DNA from: Bacteroidota bacterium
Lineage (GTDB): Bacteria; Bacteroidota; Bacteroidia; AKYH767-A; OLB10
Direction: 5' to 3'
DNA length: 64,000 bases
Assembly: GCA_016713525.1 (NCBI GenBank)
Contig: JADJOZ010000011.1
Span: 71,001 to 135,000, forward strand
The notes beneath the pieces are model-generated. The model had not been told where the DNA came from. It saw nothing but the letters and a program-made list of their open reading frames with translations, and made no database searches. Below are positions 1-8,150 of the stretch, piece after piece. Position numbers and translations under genes: made by a program. Position 1 is the stretch's first letter; each line of letters starts with the position of its first letter.

Positions 1-1
1 G

Positions 2-657
2 CAAAGCGCACCTGTTTATAATAGTGATATTGGTGTTTCTGATTTAGATATAACACAAACATTGGTGCAATTAGTAAGTCCCCCGGAGCCTATTTAATTG
101 AAATATGGGCAACAGCAAAAATTATAAATTACGGCGCTAATTTGTTGAACACTTGTAGAATTAATCATCGAATTTCTCCCTGGGGAATTTGTTCAGAAGC
201 ATTTTTTACCAATGAGTATACGAATCTTAACCTGTCACCAAACGATTCCATTTGGATAAACCTTGGCAAAATTCACTCAAATATTTATAGCTTTCTTGAT
301 ACCGTTGATGTAAATATATGTGTTTACACCAGCCATCCAAATCAGGTAACCGATACCATTGTTCCAAATGATCAATTTTGTAAATATCTTTTTCTGGGAT
401 ATGTAGGCATTAAGGAAAATGAAATGCAAAATATCTCTATTTCACCGAACCCGGTTAAGGATGTTTTTCATATTGAAAATCCGGAATTATTGAACCTTTC
501 CATATCAGTTTATAATAATTTGGGGCAATTAGTATTTGTAGATTCCGGTGACAGGGGAAAGTTTACTGTGGATTTATCGAATCAAAGTAATGGTATGCAT
601 CTGGTACGTTTGGTTTCTAGGGATGGCGAGATCACGCGGAAAATTATAAAGCAATAA
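2..657 (+). CDS. T9SS type A sorting domain protein, 3' part, probable frameshift
   Basis: The 5' end lies outside the window. Reading frame 2 is open to a stop at 95-97 and encodes a CARDB-like opening (DIGVSDLDI). Frame 1 is open from 43 and continues it (ISKSP...INYGANLL), so one base seems lost or gained near 55-65. The readable C-terminal ~75 residues form a typical type A sorting domain: ISISPNPVKDVFHI, then VYNNLGQLVF, and a final RLVSRDGEITRKIIKQ. In characterised members this domain directs outer-membrane translocation by the type IX system and is then cleaved. The upstream sequence probably belongs to a beta-sandwich adhesin or a peptidase appendage, but the function cannot be named from this fragment. 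Confidence 0.7.
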
Positions 658-707
658 CCATTTCCTAAAGCCATAAGACTAATCAGTAAATACTAAAAGA
701 CACTATC

Positions 708-975
708 TCATAAAGTGTGTAAATTGCAAATTTTTAACATTAATCGGTTTTCAAATAATATAAGGAATTGATTAATAATTTGACCCCTATTTCTCTGAGC
801 CATAGTCCATTTATTTGTAGATTACCTAATAGCTAAATATACAGCTTTGATGCCTGCATCATCGGTAGGGAATGAAAATTTATTTTTAGTATCCTTTCGA
901 ATTTTACCGTTTAGATTTTCAATTACATTGGTCGTGTAAATAATTTTTCTGATTTCAACAGAGAATAAACCAACC
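708..975 (-). pseudogene. IS256-family transposase 3' remnant
   Basis: Reverse-strand translation gives EIRKIIYTTNVIENLNGKIR, then a segment ending DDAGIKAVYLAIR, an in-frame TAA at 822-824, and WTMAQRNRGQIINQF followed by LILFENRL before a stop at 708-710. This is the C-terminal end of mutator/IS256 transposases (family pattern IRK.IYTTNAIE.LN...WT...RNW...LNQF). Only about 85 residues are left and a premature stop interrupts them, so it is inactive. The sequence from about 976 to 1215 shows no gene; it is the upstream region of the next one. Confidence 0.8.
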
Positions 976-1215
976 TAAAACTTGTTTCCGGAATAATTGC
1001 TAAATTTAATTAACATGTGTATCCTGGTTTCGGAACAAGCACAGGTCATATGACGCAACCCTGCTATACTCAAGTTGTGAATGTGATTTGAATTAATTTG
1101 CAACTTAATGGGAAAATATGTATCTTTCCATTTCCGAACGCTGGATGAGGCAGCGGCCGGTTTGTTAATTTTGAGCCGTAAATTTTAAAAAAGTGTAGAA
1201 TCAAACTTTGATATA

Positions 1216-1617
1216 ATGAAAACAACCAAACTTCCGCTAACAATTTTGTCAATTCTGATGATTTTTCTATTTTCTTGCCAGAACAAGCAACAAGACTCCA
1301 TGAACAAAGAAAATAATCAGAATTTTATTGTGCTTGTAAAATACAAGACGCAGCCTTCGAAAAGTGAAGAAGCCATTGAGGGTTTAAAAAAGCTGATAGT
1401 TGAGGTTAAAAAAGAGCCTCATTTCGTGAAAATTATAATGCATGTAGATCCGAATGATAATTCGAATATTTTGCTTTATGAAGAATGGAATGATGAAAAC
1501 TATTATAATGGTGATCACATGGGTACAAGCCACCTACAAAATTTTATGCAAAACTCCAGAGCCTTTTTGGCTGGTCCTCCAGAAATTTCACAATGGAAAA
1601 TCGAGCAAGAGTTTTAA
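1216..1617 (+). CDS. Lipoprotein with antibiotic-biosynthesis-monooxygenase (ABM) fold
   Basis: 133 residues. An N-terminal hydrophobic stretch ends in a lipobox (LFSC, Cys21), so it should be an envelope lipoprotein. Residues ~37-130 match the ABM/YgiN-like dimeric ferredoxin-like fold: FIVLVKYKTQPSK, an EAIEGLKKLIVEVKKEP helix, LLYEEWNDENYYNGDHMGTSHLQNF and a closing strand. Family members act on quinols or heme-like substrates or simply sense them; no catalytic residue is decisive here, so the substrate is unknown. The gene stands alone, with transposase remnants on both sides. The start is the first ATG of the frame and fits the signal sequence. Confidence 0.75.
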   Translation: MKTTKLPLTILSILMIFLFSCQNKQQDSMNKENNQNFIVLVKYKTQPSKSEEAIEGLKKLIVEVKKEPHFVKIIMHVDPNDNSNILLYEEWNDENYYNGDHMGTSHLQNFMQNSRAFLAGPPEISQWKIEQEF

Positions 1618-1657
1618 CTTAAATAAAGCGTTGACGAGATAAAAACACAAGAAATTT

Positions 1658-1774
1658 ATGCTGTTGGAAAACAAGACCGACTACATATGGTTTGTCACAG
1701 CTGTTTTCTTTGCCCCAATAATTCATAGATTATTGCACACCTTACAGATAGAACAAGATGACGACAAAACCTGA
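1658..1774 (+). CDS. Possible small membrane protein (38 aa)
   Basis: ATG at 1658 opens a 38-codon frame. It has one hydrophobic segment (YIWFVTAVFFAPIIHRLL) followed by an acidic tail (QIEQDDDKT). No family is recognised. It could be the end of a decayed membrane gene rather than a gene of its own. The rest of the spacer, 1775-1978, shows nothing I can name. Confidence 0.25.
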   Translation: MLLENKTDYIWFVTAVFFAPIIHRLLHTLQIEQDDDKT

Positions 1775-1978
1775 TGAAATGAATAGAAAAACGAATCGCC
1801 TACAAGGGTTTGGTTAACGTAGCAATGTATTGCCAGCCATATCCTCCCTTGCGGACTTACAATCAATCATGGGTTCTCTGCATCAATCAAACAGTATCTT
1901 TAGTATAGCTTTCACAGATGAAATCATTAGCTGACTTGACCCGGACTTATTGCAATAAATCTAATTTATAAGTTACAG

Positions 1979-2512
1979 ATGAAAAACTGGCTCACTGAAA
2001 ACCTGGACATTTTTATCGCTTCATTAGCATTGTTGATATCATTTGGCACAGGAATAATTTCCTTTTTAACATTCAGGATACAACGAAAACATAATCGTAA
2101 ATCATTAAAACCCATAATTTATGTTGCCCTTTATGATTATTCCAACTGTATCCGAATTGAACTGGTAAATGAAGGGGTTGGGCCGGCTAACATAAATAAA
2201 ATTGAAGTTAAGAAAAACGAACATGAAATTCAGAATAGTATTTATGAGTGCATGCCTCCCCTTCCGGCGGGCTTATCATATGATTTTTACTTACTGAGAC
2301 ACGAAAACATTCCCTGTATACAAGGGAAAAAAATTACTTTGCTTGAAATTAAATTCGATTTATCCAAAGATACTGAACGAAAATTTCGTGACGAAATGAG
2401 AGCTGTTTTGTGCCGACTAAAAGTTACCATTTATTATAAAGATATTTATGATGATGAAATGCCTGCTTATAGCAGAGCACTTGAACTTTATGCGCGCACC
2501 GACAATGGATAA
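1979..2512 (+). CDS. Hypothetical protein with N-terminal membrane anchor
   Basis: 177 residues, not recognised as a named family. One transmembrane segment lies at residues ~10-32 (IFIASLALLISFGTGIISFLTF), followed by a basic stop-transfer (RIQRKHNRK). The ~140-residue soluble part is rich in beta strands (IIYVALYDYSNCIRIELVNEGVGPANINKIEV). The 'NEGVGPA-NI' motif recurs in small membrane-anchored proteins of unknown role in many bacteria. The start ATG directly follows a spacer. The gene sits between insertion-sequence debris, which suggests an accessory locus. Confidence 0.6.
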   Translation: MKNWLTENLDIFIASLALLISFGTGIISFLTFRIQRKHNRKSLKPIIYVALYDYSNCIRIELVNEGVGPANINKIEVKKNEHEIQNSIYECMPPLPAGLSYDFYLLRHENIPCIQGKKITLLEIKFDLSKDTERKFRDEMRAVLCRLKVTIYYKDIYDDEMPAYSRALELYARTDNG

Positions 2513-2658
2513 AAAGCCTCCCTAAAATGAGGCGATTTCATTAACTCGATTGCTATATTTGAATTGACTTAAACTTCCTATATTTATTATAAATATTTGA
2601 TTGTTAGCAATTTACATGTTTTTTGAGATTACATTATTCATCCATGTAGTTAACGATG

Positions 2659-2687
2659 GTGTCCTAAATTCAGTTGAAAATTAGAAG
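2659..2687 (+). repeat. Left terminal inverted repeat of the IS256-like element
   Basis: It pairs with 3999-4028. The two arms share GTGTCC at the outer end and an AGTTGAAAATTA core. Confidence 0.8.
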
Positions 2688-2743
2688 GTGATAATTGAGT
2701 ATATTTGATTTACGAACAATTAAACAACTAAAACCACCCTCTT

Positions 2744-3971
2744 ATGAAACCCAAAGAAACAAAAGTTACGCGAGAAAATCTAACTTGGTTATTAGAAAGT
2801 CCTGTCGAAGTCAAGATGGAACTATTGCAAAGCCATCTTCTGTTTGTCAATTAATTATCAATCAGATTTTGGAGGAATGTCAAAACAGTTTGGGGAGCTC
2901 GATATGATAGGAATAAACCTCATGGCGGTCGATATAGCCGGTGGGGCTATAATGAAGGGAGTGTTCGTATTGCCGATGAAAAGATCGGAATAAAGTACCC
3001 AGGCTGATTGACCACCAAGATGATAGTACATTCAATGTACCTGAATACACATCAATGCAGGATAATCGGGCAGGAGAGGAAAGAATCATGAAGGGTATGT
3101 TAAAAGGGTTAAGCACCCGGAATTATCAAGGGAGGATAGATTTGGCCGGCGAAGCTTTTGGCATGAGTAAATCAGCCATCAGTAAAGGTTTGTTGAACAA
3201 ACCTCGCAAGCACTTGAAGAATTCAATGCCAGAAATTTTCTAACCGCCAGTTCATTGCCATGATGATAGATGGAATTGAATTAGGAGGCGACATGATGAT
3301 AATAGCCCTGGGGATAACAAACCATGGAGAGAAGGTAATTTTGGATTTTGTACATGCAGCAACCGAAAATCACCGGCCCATAAAAGCAATGTTAATGCGA
3401 ATCAAAGAACGTGGATTTAAAGTGGGTAGCGGATTTTTAGTGGTAATTGATGGGAGCAAGGGTATTCACAAAGCAGTATGGAATCATTTCCAAAACAAGC
3501 GATCATTCAACGTTGCGTATGGCACAAATTCAAAAACGTGATCAGTTATCTTCCTGAAAAACATCATCAATGGTTCAAGGAGAGCTATTATGAAGCTTTG
3601 GAAAGCGGAACATATCAAATGGCTATGACACTTCTTAGCAAACTGGCAAAAGAAGTGAAAATTATAAATGAAAGTGCTGCTAAATCGTTGTTGGAAGGCG
3701 TTGAAGAATTACTATCGCTACATAAAATTGCAACGGTAAAAAAGACCCCAGATTAATAAAGTATCTTAGAATTAGCCTTTCAACCACCAACTGTATCGAA
3801 AATCTGAATTCCGGTTTAAGAAGACATTTTGGAAGAGTAGACAGATGGGTTAACTCCAATCAAAGAAGTAGATGGCTCGCTGCAGCAGCATTAGAACTGG
3901 AACCCAGGCTTAAAAAAATCAGACACGCAAAAAACTTGTTGACTTTTATGAAGGAATTCAATTATATTTGA
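2744..3971 (+). pseudogene. IS256-family (mutator) transposase, multiply frameshifted
   Basis: Start ATG at 2744 (MKPKETKVTRENLTWLLESP). The product can be followed through at least four frame changes: LIINQILEEC, then HGGRYSRWGYNEGSVRIADE (about 2920-3000), MQDNRAGEERIMKGML (from 3055), a DDE core from 3260 (IDGIELGGDMMIIALGI ... LVVIDGSKGIHKAVW), RCVWHKFKNVISYLPEKH (about 3500-3560), and after a stop at 3754-3756 the tail STTNCIENLNSGLRR to the TGA at 3969-3971. Frame order and spacing match one ~400-aa transposase, so the element is dead. The tail motif is the same region as in the remnant at 708-975, but the two sequences differ and represent different IS. Confidence 0.85.
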
Positions 3972-3998
3972 AACCAATTAATCGAAAACAGTTATTGT

Positions 3999-4028
3999 CT
4001 TCTTAATTTTCAACTAGAATTGGGACAC
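3999..4028 (+). repeat. Right terminal inverted repeat of the IS256-like element
   Basis: Reverse complement of the left end at 2659-2687 with a few mismatches. It ends in GGGACAC. Confidence 0.8.
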
Positions 4029-4064
4029 TCTCTAGTTAAAAAATAGTAGAATCTTAAAATTAAT

Positions 4065-4094
4065 TTTGAAGATGATATAAATATTATAACTTTG
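4065..4094 (+). promoter_or_regulatory. Bacteroidota-type promoter of the lasso cluster
   Basis: TTTG at 4065-4068, an 18-bp spacer and TAACTTTG at 4087-4094 match the Bacteroidota primary-sigma pattern (TTTG, ~19 bp, TAnnTTTG). The precursor ATG lies 25 bp downstream. The element lies outside the IS, so the cluster has its own promoter. Confidence 0.65.
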
Positions 4095-4119
4095 GAGCAA
4101 ACATTAAAAAAAAGAAACG

Positions 4120-4251
4120 ATGAAAAAGAAAGTAAAAAGCGTTTATCAGGCGTTGTATACTTTATTCTTCCAAAAGTATGCAAATGCCTCTTATGTCAGA
4201 GGAGGAAGTGGTCACTATAATGAACAGTGTCATCCACAGACTTACAACTAA
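4120..4251 (+). CDS. Lasso peptide precursor (43 aa)
   Basis: Small gene directly before lasso-type B and C genes. Leader residues 1-27 are basic and amphipathic (MKKKVKSVYQALYTLFF...). The predicted core is residues 28-43, GGSGHYNEQCHPQTYN. Gly1 and Glu8 allow an 8-residue macrolactam ring; the ring segment GGSGHYNE differs from microcin J25's GGAGHVPE at three positions. The tail would be QCHPQTYN, only eight residues, with an internal Cys and a Tyr that could act as a plug. Most lasso leaders have Thr at position -2; here it is Val26, with Arg27 at -1. A core start at Gly29 (7-residue ring) is a less likely alternative. The function of the product is unknown; antimicrobial or receptor-binding activity is the usual guess. 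Confidence 0.8.
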   Translation: MKKKVKSVYQALYTLFFQKYANASYVRGGSGHYNEQCHPQTYN

Positions 4252-4254
4252 ATC

Positions 4255-4283
4255 ATCCCCCCTCAAGTATGTGGGGGGATTTT
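4255..4283 (+). terminator. Hairpin between precursor and B gene (terminator or attenuator)
   Basis: Arms ATCCCCCC (4255-4262) and GGGGGGAT (4273-4280) form an 8-bp, GC-rich stem with a 10-nt loop, followed by TTTCATTTT. It starts four bases after the precursor stop codon. This is a partial intrinsic terminator that would favour precursor over enzyme transcripts, as seen in other RiPP operons. No separate promoter for the B gene was seen. Confidence 0.7.
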
Positions 4284-4307
4284 CATTTTATAATTAAACC
4301 ATTAATT

Positions 4308-4931
4308 ATGCAGGGACGATGGACACGCCTTTGTATTTATAGCAATTGTTTTATTTATGGTCCCAGGCTTGGCGCATTGTATCTGTTACCACAAGAAACA
4401 AGCAACGAGAAAATTTTTTTAAGAACATTAGGTCTTGGAAAATTTGTATTACAGAACGAATTACAGGATCCTGCCAGAGATATAATTCATGATTTAAGTG
4501 TTTTAAAAGAAAATAGGGAAGAACCCGCTTGTTCTGTTTTTCATTGCTGGCTGTATAGCTTCATTCATTGGTCACGACATGTTTTACCGTTTCCACTTAC
4601 TTTAAAAGTGATGACCGGTATATTTCGTTTCATCAGAAGAAAACACCCTTTCAGCTCAGACAAGATTGGAATAATATTGTATGCCATTGAGAAAAAAACC
4701 GGGTTGCAGAATTGTTATCCCAGATCTGTTATTACTGCATGTCTGTGCGCGCAAAATAGCTTACCATGGGATGTGGTAATTGGTATTTTAGCCCCTACGC
4801 GTATGATGCATGCCTGGTGCAGCACAAACGGGCATTTACCTTATGAACCATTCCCTGAACACCACATGTATCAACCACTGATCATTTTCTCGAAGAACTA
4901 TTACTTATCCAAAACTGATTCTTACAAATGA
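4308..4931 (+). CDS. Lasso peptide B protein (leader recognition plus leader peptidase)
   Basis: 207 residues from ATG 4308. An in-frame GTG at 4227 would overlap the precursor and run through the hairpin, so I reject it. Residues ~10-70 (IYGPRLGALYLLPQ ... IIHDLSVLKEN) look like a PqqD-type leader-binding (RRE) module. Residues ~85-200 match the transglutaminase-like B2 peptidase: catalytic Cys136 in NCYPRS, the VVIGI strand, and His168 in MMHAW; the third residue may be Glu180 (PYEP) in place of the usual Asp. Fusion of B1 and B2 is the McjB-type arrangement of Proteobacteria. It should cut the leader before Gly28 of the precursor. It overlaps the cyclase gene by four bases (ATGA), so the two are probably translationally coupled. 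Confidence 0.85.
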   Translation: MQGRWTRLCIYSNCFIYGPRLGALYLLPQETSNEKIFLRTLGLGKFVLQNELQDPARDIIHDLSVLKENREEPACSVFHCWLYSFIHWSRHVLPFPLTLKVMTGIFRFIRRKHPFSSDKIGIILYAIEKKTGLQNCYPRSVITACLCAQNSLPWDVVIGILAPTRMMHAWCSTNGHLPYEPFPEHHMYQPLIIFSKNYYLSKTDSYK

Positions 4932-6481
4932 TATTGGACAATCGTAATAGTGTGGTGATCAGAGAACATCTACACCATGATGGCAGAATTATTTATCTGT
5001 CTCTTCAGGATTCTGAAATAGACTTCCGATTGAAGAAGTTTCTGGATTCCGTTGAAAAGAAAAGTGTTGCATGGATGTCGGTGCTGGAATTAACAGATGC
5101 AATAATTTATGAGCGCAAAAAAAACGGTGAAGTTGTTGTTTACCGCGGAGGCAGTTGTACCTTTCCTCTTTATTGGCGTAGTCAGGGGAATCCGATTCAT
5201 ATAAGCACACGTTTGCCTATTCAGGAAGGTAACGGTTTTTCACGTGAGTACTTTTCACTTTTCTTTGCGAACCTTTGCCTACAAAGTTCTTATGAGCCCA
5301 ACATAACTACACGCACTCCTTTAGCAAACTGGAGGCGATTCCGTCGCGGAGCCATTACCAGGTTTGAAAACGGACAATTTATTGAGGAAATGGTTTATTT
5401 CCATGAGGTAAATAAGAATGCTTCACTTGAAGAAATCATCAATAACATTGAGACTGCTTTTAACGATTATGGTGCTTTACAAACCGCTCAGGTGAAATCT
5501 GTTCTTGAATTGTCCGGAGGATTTGACAGTACGCTTGCTGCATCAGCAGCTCCCAATGCTTTGCCCAGGATGTTGGGCGTTTCAGTAGAGTTTCCATTTT
5601 ATGAGTTTCGACATGAAGCAGCAACCCAAATCGCAGTAGCTAAAAATCTTGGTATTGATCGTCTGATTCTCGACGGTTGTCTGGAGTTTCCGTATGAGAG
5701 CGCTGAAAAGCCCCCTAAGTTTGACGAGCCTACTGTTTTCGTAACCGGCTTGCGGCATGCAGAAAGAGTCGCGGCTATTGCCCATGACTATAGAGCATCG
5801 CGGTTGTATGTGGGTCATGGCGGAGCCCAGTTGTTTGCTACGAATTTACTGGATCAAGATCCTGTTTCTGATTTTAAAATTGATCAGAATTTATTTGACA
5901 ACAAATCTATTCAACTTATAAAATCCTATTTGCCTCAATTTACAAATAACCCATGGCTTCAAAGGAACACCGGTTGTTTTGTTTATGACGCCTGCATCGA
6001 TGTATGGATGAAAGAAACTTATGGATTAAATGTTCGAACACCATTCTCTGATTTGAAATTATTCCGGGCGGCTCTGGAGTGGTCACATTGGTGTAACAAC
6101 CAAACTGTTCGTCCCGATAAAAGCATTCTCGCCAGAAGTATGAAACGATTTATTCCTGATGCTGTGTTAAACAGAAAAGGAAAGGTTGCTTATGATGGTG
6201 TTTGGTTGCGTGGATATACGCAGCACGCCGATAAGATTTCTGATCATTTTGAACAAACGGCATCTGTTTTAGAATTTCTCGGGTTGTCTCCTACCTGGCT
6301 GGTGCATCGTGTCAAACAAATTGCTGAATGGAAAGAAGTTTCAACAAAAGAAGTGTTGGCAGCTTATGCTATTTTCGAACTGGTTGCTATGTCACAAATT
6401 TTTACGACCAGAAGATGTAACCTGGGCAGAGTGATTATAATTGTCCGATCAAACTACATTGAAGAAAAAATTCTGGAATAG
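4928..6481 (+). CDS. Lasso peptide macrolactam synthetase (asparagine synthetase-like C protein)
   Basis: 517 residues. The N-terminal ~170 residues resemble the Ntn glutaminase domain but begin MILDN, without the nucleophilic Cys2, as in lasso cyclases that need no glutamine. The C-terminal synthetase domain has the ATP-binding PP-loop ELSGGFDST (Ser196-Ser201), YVGHGGAQLF, RTPFSDLKLF and NRKGKVAYDGVW, all typical of AsnB-like enzymes. The expected reaction is adenylation of the Glu8 side chain and closure onto the amine of Gly1. The gene follows the B gene with an ATGA overlap. Its last ~11 codons overlap the convergent DUF6445 gene. No exporter (ABC transporter) or lasso isopeptidase follows. 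Confidence 0.9.
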   Translation: MILDNRNSVVIREHLHHDGRIIYLSLQDSEIDFRLKKFLDSVEKKSVAWMSVLELTDAIIYERKKNGEVVVYRGGSCTFPLYWRSQGNPIHISTRLPIQEGNGFSREYFSLFFANLCLQSSYEPNITTRTPLANWRRFRRGAITRFENGQFIEEMVYFHEVNKNASLEEIINNIETAFNDYGALQTAQVKSVLELSGGFDSTLAASAAPNALPRMLGVSVEFPFYEFRHEAATQIAVAKNLGIDRLILDGCLEFPYESAEKPPKFDEPTVFVTGLRHAERVAAIAHDYRASRLYVGHGGAQLFATNLLDQDPVSDFKIDQNLFDNKSIQLIKSYLPQFTNNPWLQRNTGCFVYDACIDVWMKETYGLNVRTPFSDLKLFRAALEWSHWCNNQTVRPDKSILARSMKRFIPDAVLNRKGKVAYDGVWLRGYTQHADKISDHFEQTASVLEFLGLSPTWLVHRVKQIAEWKEVSTKEVLAAYAIFELVAMSQIFTTRRCNLGRVIIIVRSNYIEEKILE

Positions 6482-7053
6482 CCTTCCATCACTTAAAGAG
6501 CTTCCAAAATAAGCGCTTGCACCATGGCATAAATAAGCATCGAATAATACCAGTCTGTTGTAAATATTACCAACCTGATCAATTACTTCCCAGCGATCAG
6601 CATCAAATTCTGCTCCATCTCCAAATGTAGCTTTCATCAATGCATCATCTTTTATCCGTCGCCGTAAGCCACTTCGCTTGCTTCTCAGCAATGAAAGGCC
6701 TGCATTTACAGGCGCATTCGGGGTAAGAAAAAGAACCCTGCCATTGATTGGCTGTCGCTATGGTAGGGAATTTTATTTTCAGCAAAACAACATTGAAATC
6801 TGCCATTTGCATCGTTATCATCCCAATTAATAACCTCACATCCCAGTAATCGCTCAAACTCTTCTTTATAGGGTGCCAGATGAAGAAATTGTTCTTTAGT
6901 CCGCAACCCGGCCGAATGCATTTGAACGAAATGTTGCTTTAGTGCTATTTCCCTGACCTGATCAGGGTTCGACAAAAAATTATCTACAACTAACAATTGA
7001 GGATTAAGGGTCCTTGCCGTGACAGGAATGGCTTGTGTTTCTGTCGTCTTCAT
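6449..7053 (-). pseudogene. DUF6445-type Fe(II)/2-oxoglutarate oxygenase-like gene, one frameshift
   Basis: About 201 residues over two frames. The first part (MKTTETQAIP...) covers 7053-6706 and carries an HxD motif (His98-Ser-Asp100 in PYHSDSQ). The second part continues ...LLRSKRSGLRR and holds the distal LCHGASAYFG His and GRLFQNFFFN Arg. Together these are the facial-triad and 2-oxoglutarate signature of this fold. Loss of one A (TTAACCCC becoming TTACCCC near 6726) explains the break; restoring it gives a continuous FFLTPNAPVNAGLSLL. It runs convergent to the lasso cyclase and overlaps it by 33 bp. It may be a functional gene with a read error. A role as a peptide hydroxylase is only a contextual guess. 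Confidence 0.75.
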
Positions 7054-7502
7054 AATAAGCTGATTATTAATGACTCAATTTTATATACAGGCTCCGAAAG
7101 ATCACGTTAAAAGTAACTATAATTGTTGAAAAAGAGATCTGATATCTATTACTCCAATCTGCTTCGAAAGCCACTCCTACACAATGCCCAAATAAACACT
7201 GCGAAGCAGCAAATCAACAGACGCAAGCGGTTAATCCTTACCTTTGCGGGATGTCTGTTTTATTTTTTGGTTACGAAAATGTGTAAATGTTCCTTCCCTG
7301 TTAACCTTTCGAATACGACTATTTTCCATTGTATCGAAAGATGTTTATTATTCAACTAATAATATTGAACCCTTCTATTTAATTTTGACTTAACATTTAT
7401 TACATGAAGTTTATTTTATATTCTTTAGTAAACGGGGGGAGCAAATGTCCGGCCGGCGTGTACTACTTTTAAGCCGAGCTCAAACATAATAGAATACCAA
7501 AA
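7054..7502. other. Intergenic region without a supported gene
   Basis: AT-rich spacer. A -7-like box TACCTTTG, as found before mnmG, appears around 7237-7245 and is followed closely by an ATG, but that frame ends after 11 codons. It may be the promoter of a lost gene. A 78-codon frame at 7123-7359 has no recognisable sequence and is not called. Confidence 0.4.
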
Positions 7503-8141
7503 ATGAAACCATTAAACAGAAAAAAGCATTGGGAAAACATCTATCAGACTAAAGACCTGAAAGATGTAAGTTGGTTTCAGCATAAACCAGAAACTTCATT
7601 AGACTTTTTTAAACAATTCCATGTACCAACTTCTGCTAAGGTCATTGATATAGGCGGGGGTGACAGTCTTTTAGTGGACCATTTGCTTGACCTGGGATAT
7701 CAGGATATATCTGTCCTTGACATTTCAGAGGCTGCCATTGAAAGAGCGAAACAACGACTTGGGGACAGAGCGAAAAATGTAAAATGGATCGTTGCAGATG
7801 CAGCGAATTTCAAACCGAAAGAGAAATATGATTTTTGGCATGACAGGGCAGCATTTCATTTTTTGACAGATGAGCAAGAAATTTCGAACTATTTGAAAAC
7901 AGCACAAGAAAATATTAACCCAAAAGGTGTTTTGGTAATTGGGACCTTTTCGGAACTAGGACCAAAAAAGTGTAGCGGAATAGAAATCAAACAATATTCT
8001 GAAACAACCATGACAGACCGGCTGAAGTTGTTTTTCGAGAAAATTAAGTGCATTACTGTTGATCACAAGACACCATTTGAAACCATTCAAAATTTCATTT
8101 TTGCAGTTTTAGAAAATTGGAGCCTTTATAAATTTTTATAA
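7503..8141 (+). CDS. Class I SAM-dependent methyltransferase
   Basis: 212 residues. Residues ~1-25 (HWENIYQTKDLKDVSWFQ) form the entry helix common to this TehB/thiopurine-type group. Motif I is VIDIGGGDSLLVDHLL (~50-65), motif II acidic DIS at ~75-80, then WIVADAANF and the post-I segment DFWHDRAAFHFL, which are typical SAM-binding strands. The substrate cannot be read from the sequence. It is monocistronic, with the convergent GIY-YIG gene next to it. The start ATG follows a spacer with no strong promoter in view. Confidence 0.85.
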   Translation: MKPLNRKKHWENIYQTKDLKDVSWFQHKPETSLDFFKQFHVPTSAKVIDIGGGDSLLVDHLLDLGYQDISVLDISEAAIERAKQRLGDRAKNVKWIVADAANFKPKEKYDFWHDRAAFHFLTDEQEISNYLKTAQENINPKGVLVIGTFSELGPKKCSGIEIKQYSETTMTDRLKLFFEKIKCITVDHKTPFETIQNFIFAVLENWSLYKFL

Positions 8142-8150
8142 ATTGTAAGT

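Larger units (their letters stand above)
2659..4028 (+). mobile_element. Decayed IS256-family insertion sequence, complete with both ends
   Basis: About 1.37 kb bounded by imperfect inverted repeats: left 2659-2687 (GTGTCC...AGTTGAAAATTAGAAG), right 3999-4028 (whose reverse complement reads GTGTCCC...AGTTGAAAATTAAGAAG). Length, transposase type and terminal repeats agree with IS256-type elements. I could not find a convincing 8-9 bp target duplication next to the repeats; a TAGTTAA heptamer occurs near both ends (2647-2653 and 4033-4039) but is offset unequally. The right end stops 36 bp before the lasso promoter. Confidence 0.85.

Noticed and set aside
2641..4040. Target-site duplication of the IS256-like element
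   Set aside because: TAGTTAA occurs on both sides but at unequal distances from the inverted repeats, and no 8-9 bp direct repeat abuts them.
4227..4307. GTG start for the lasso B protein
   Set aside because: It lies inside the precursor gene and the extension would be translated through the G/C hairpin; ATG 4308 gives a sound N-terminal domain.
5232..5248. CACGTG-containing site inside the lasso cyclase gene
   Set aside because: TTTTTCACGTGAGTAC-like sequence matches the parS consensus poorly on its right arm; coding sequence explains it.
7123..7359. 78-codon frame after the DUF6445 gene
   Set aside because: No family resemblance and no good promoter-start pairing; treated as noncoding.
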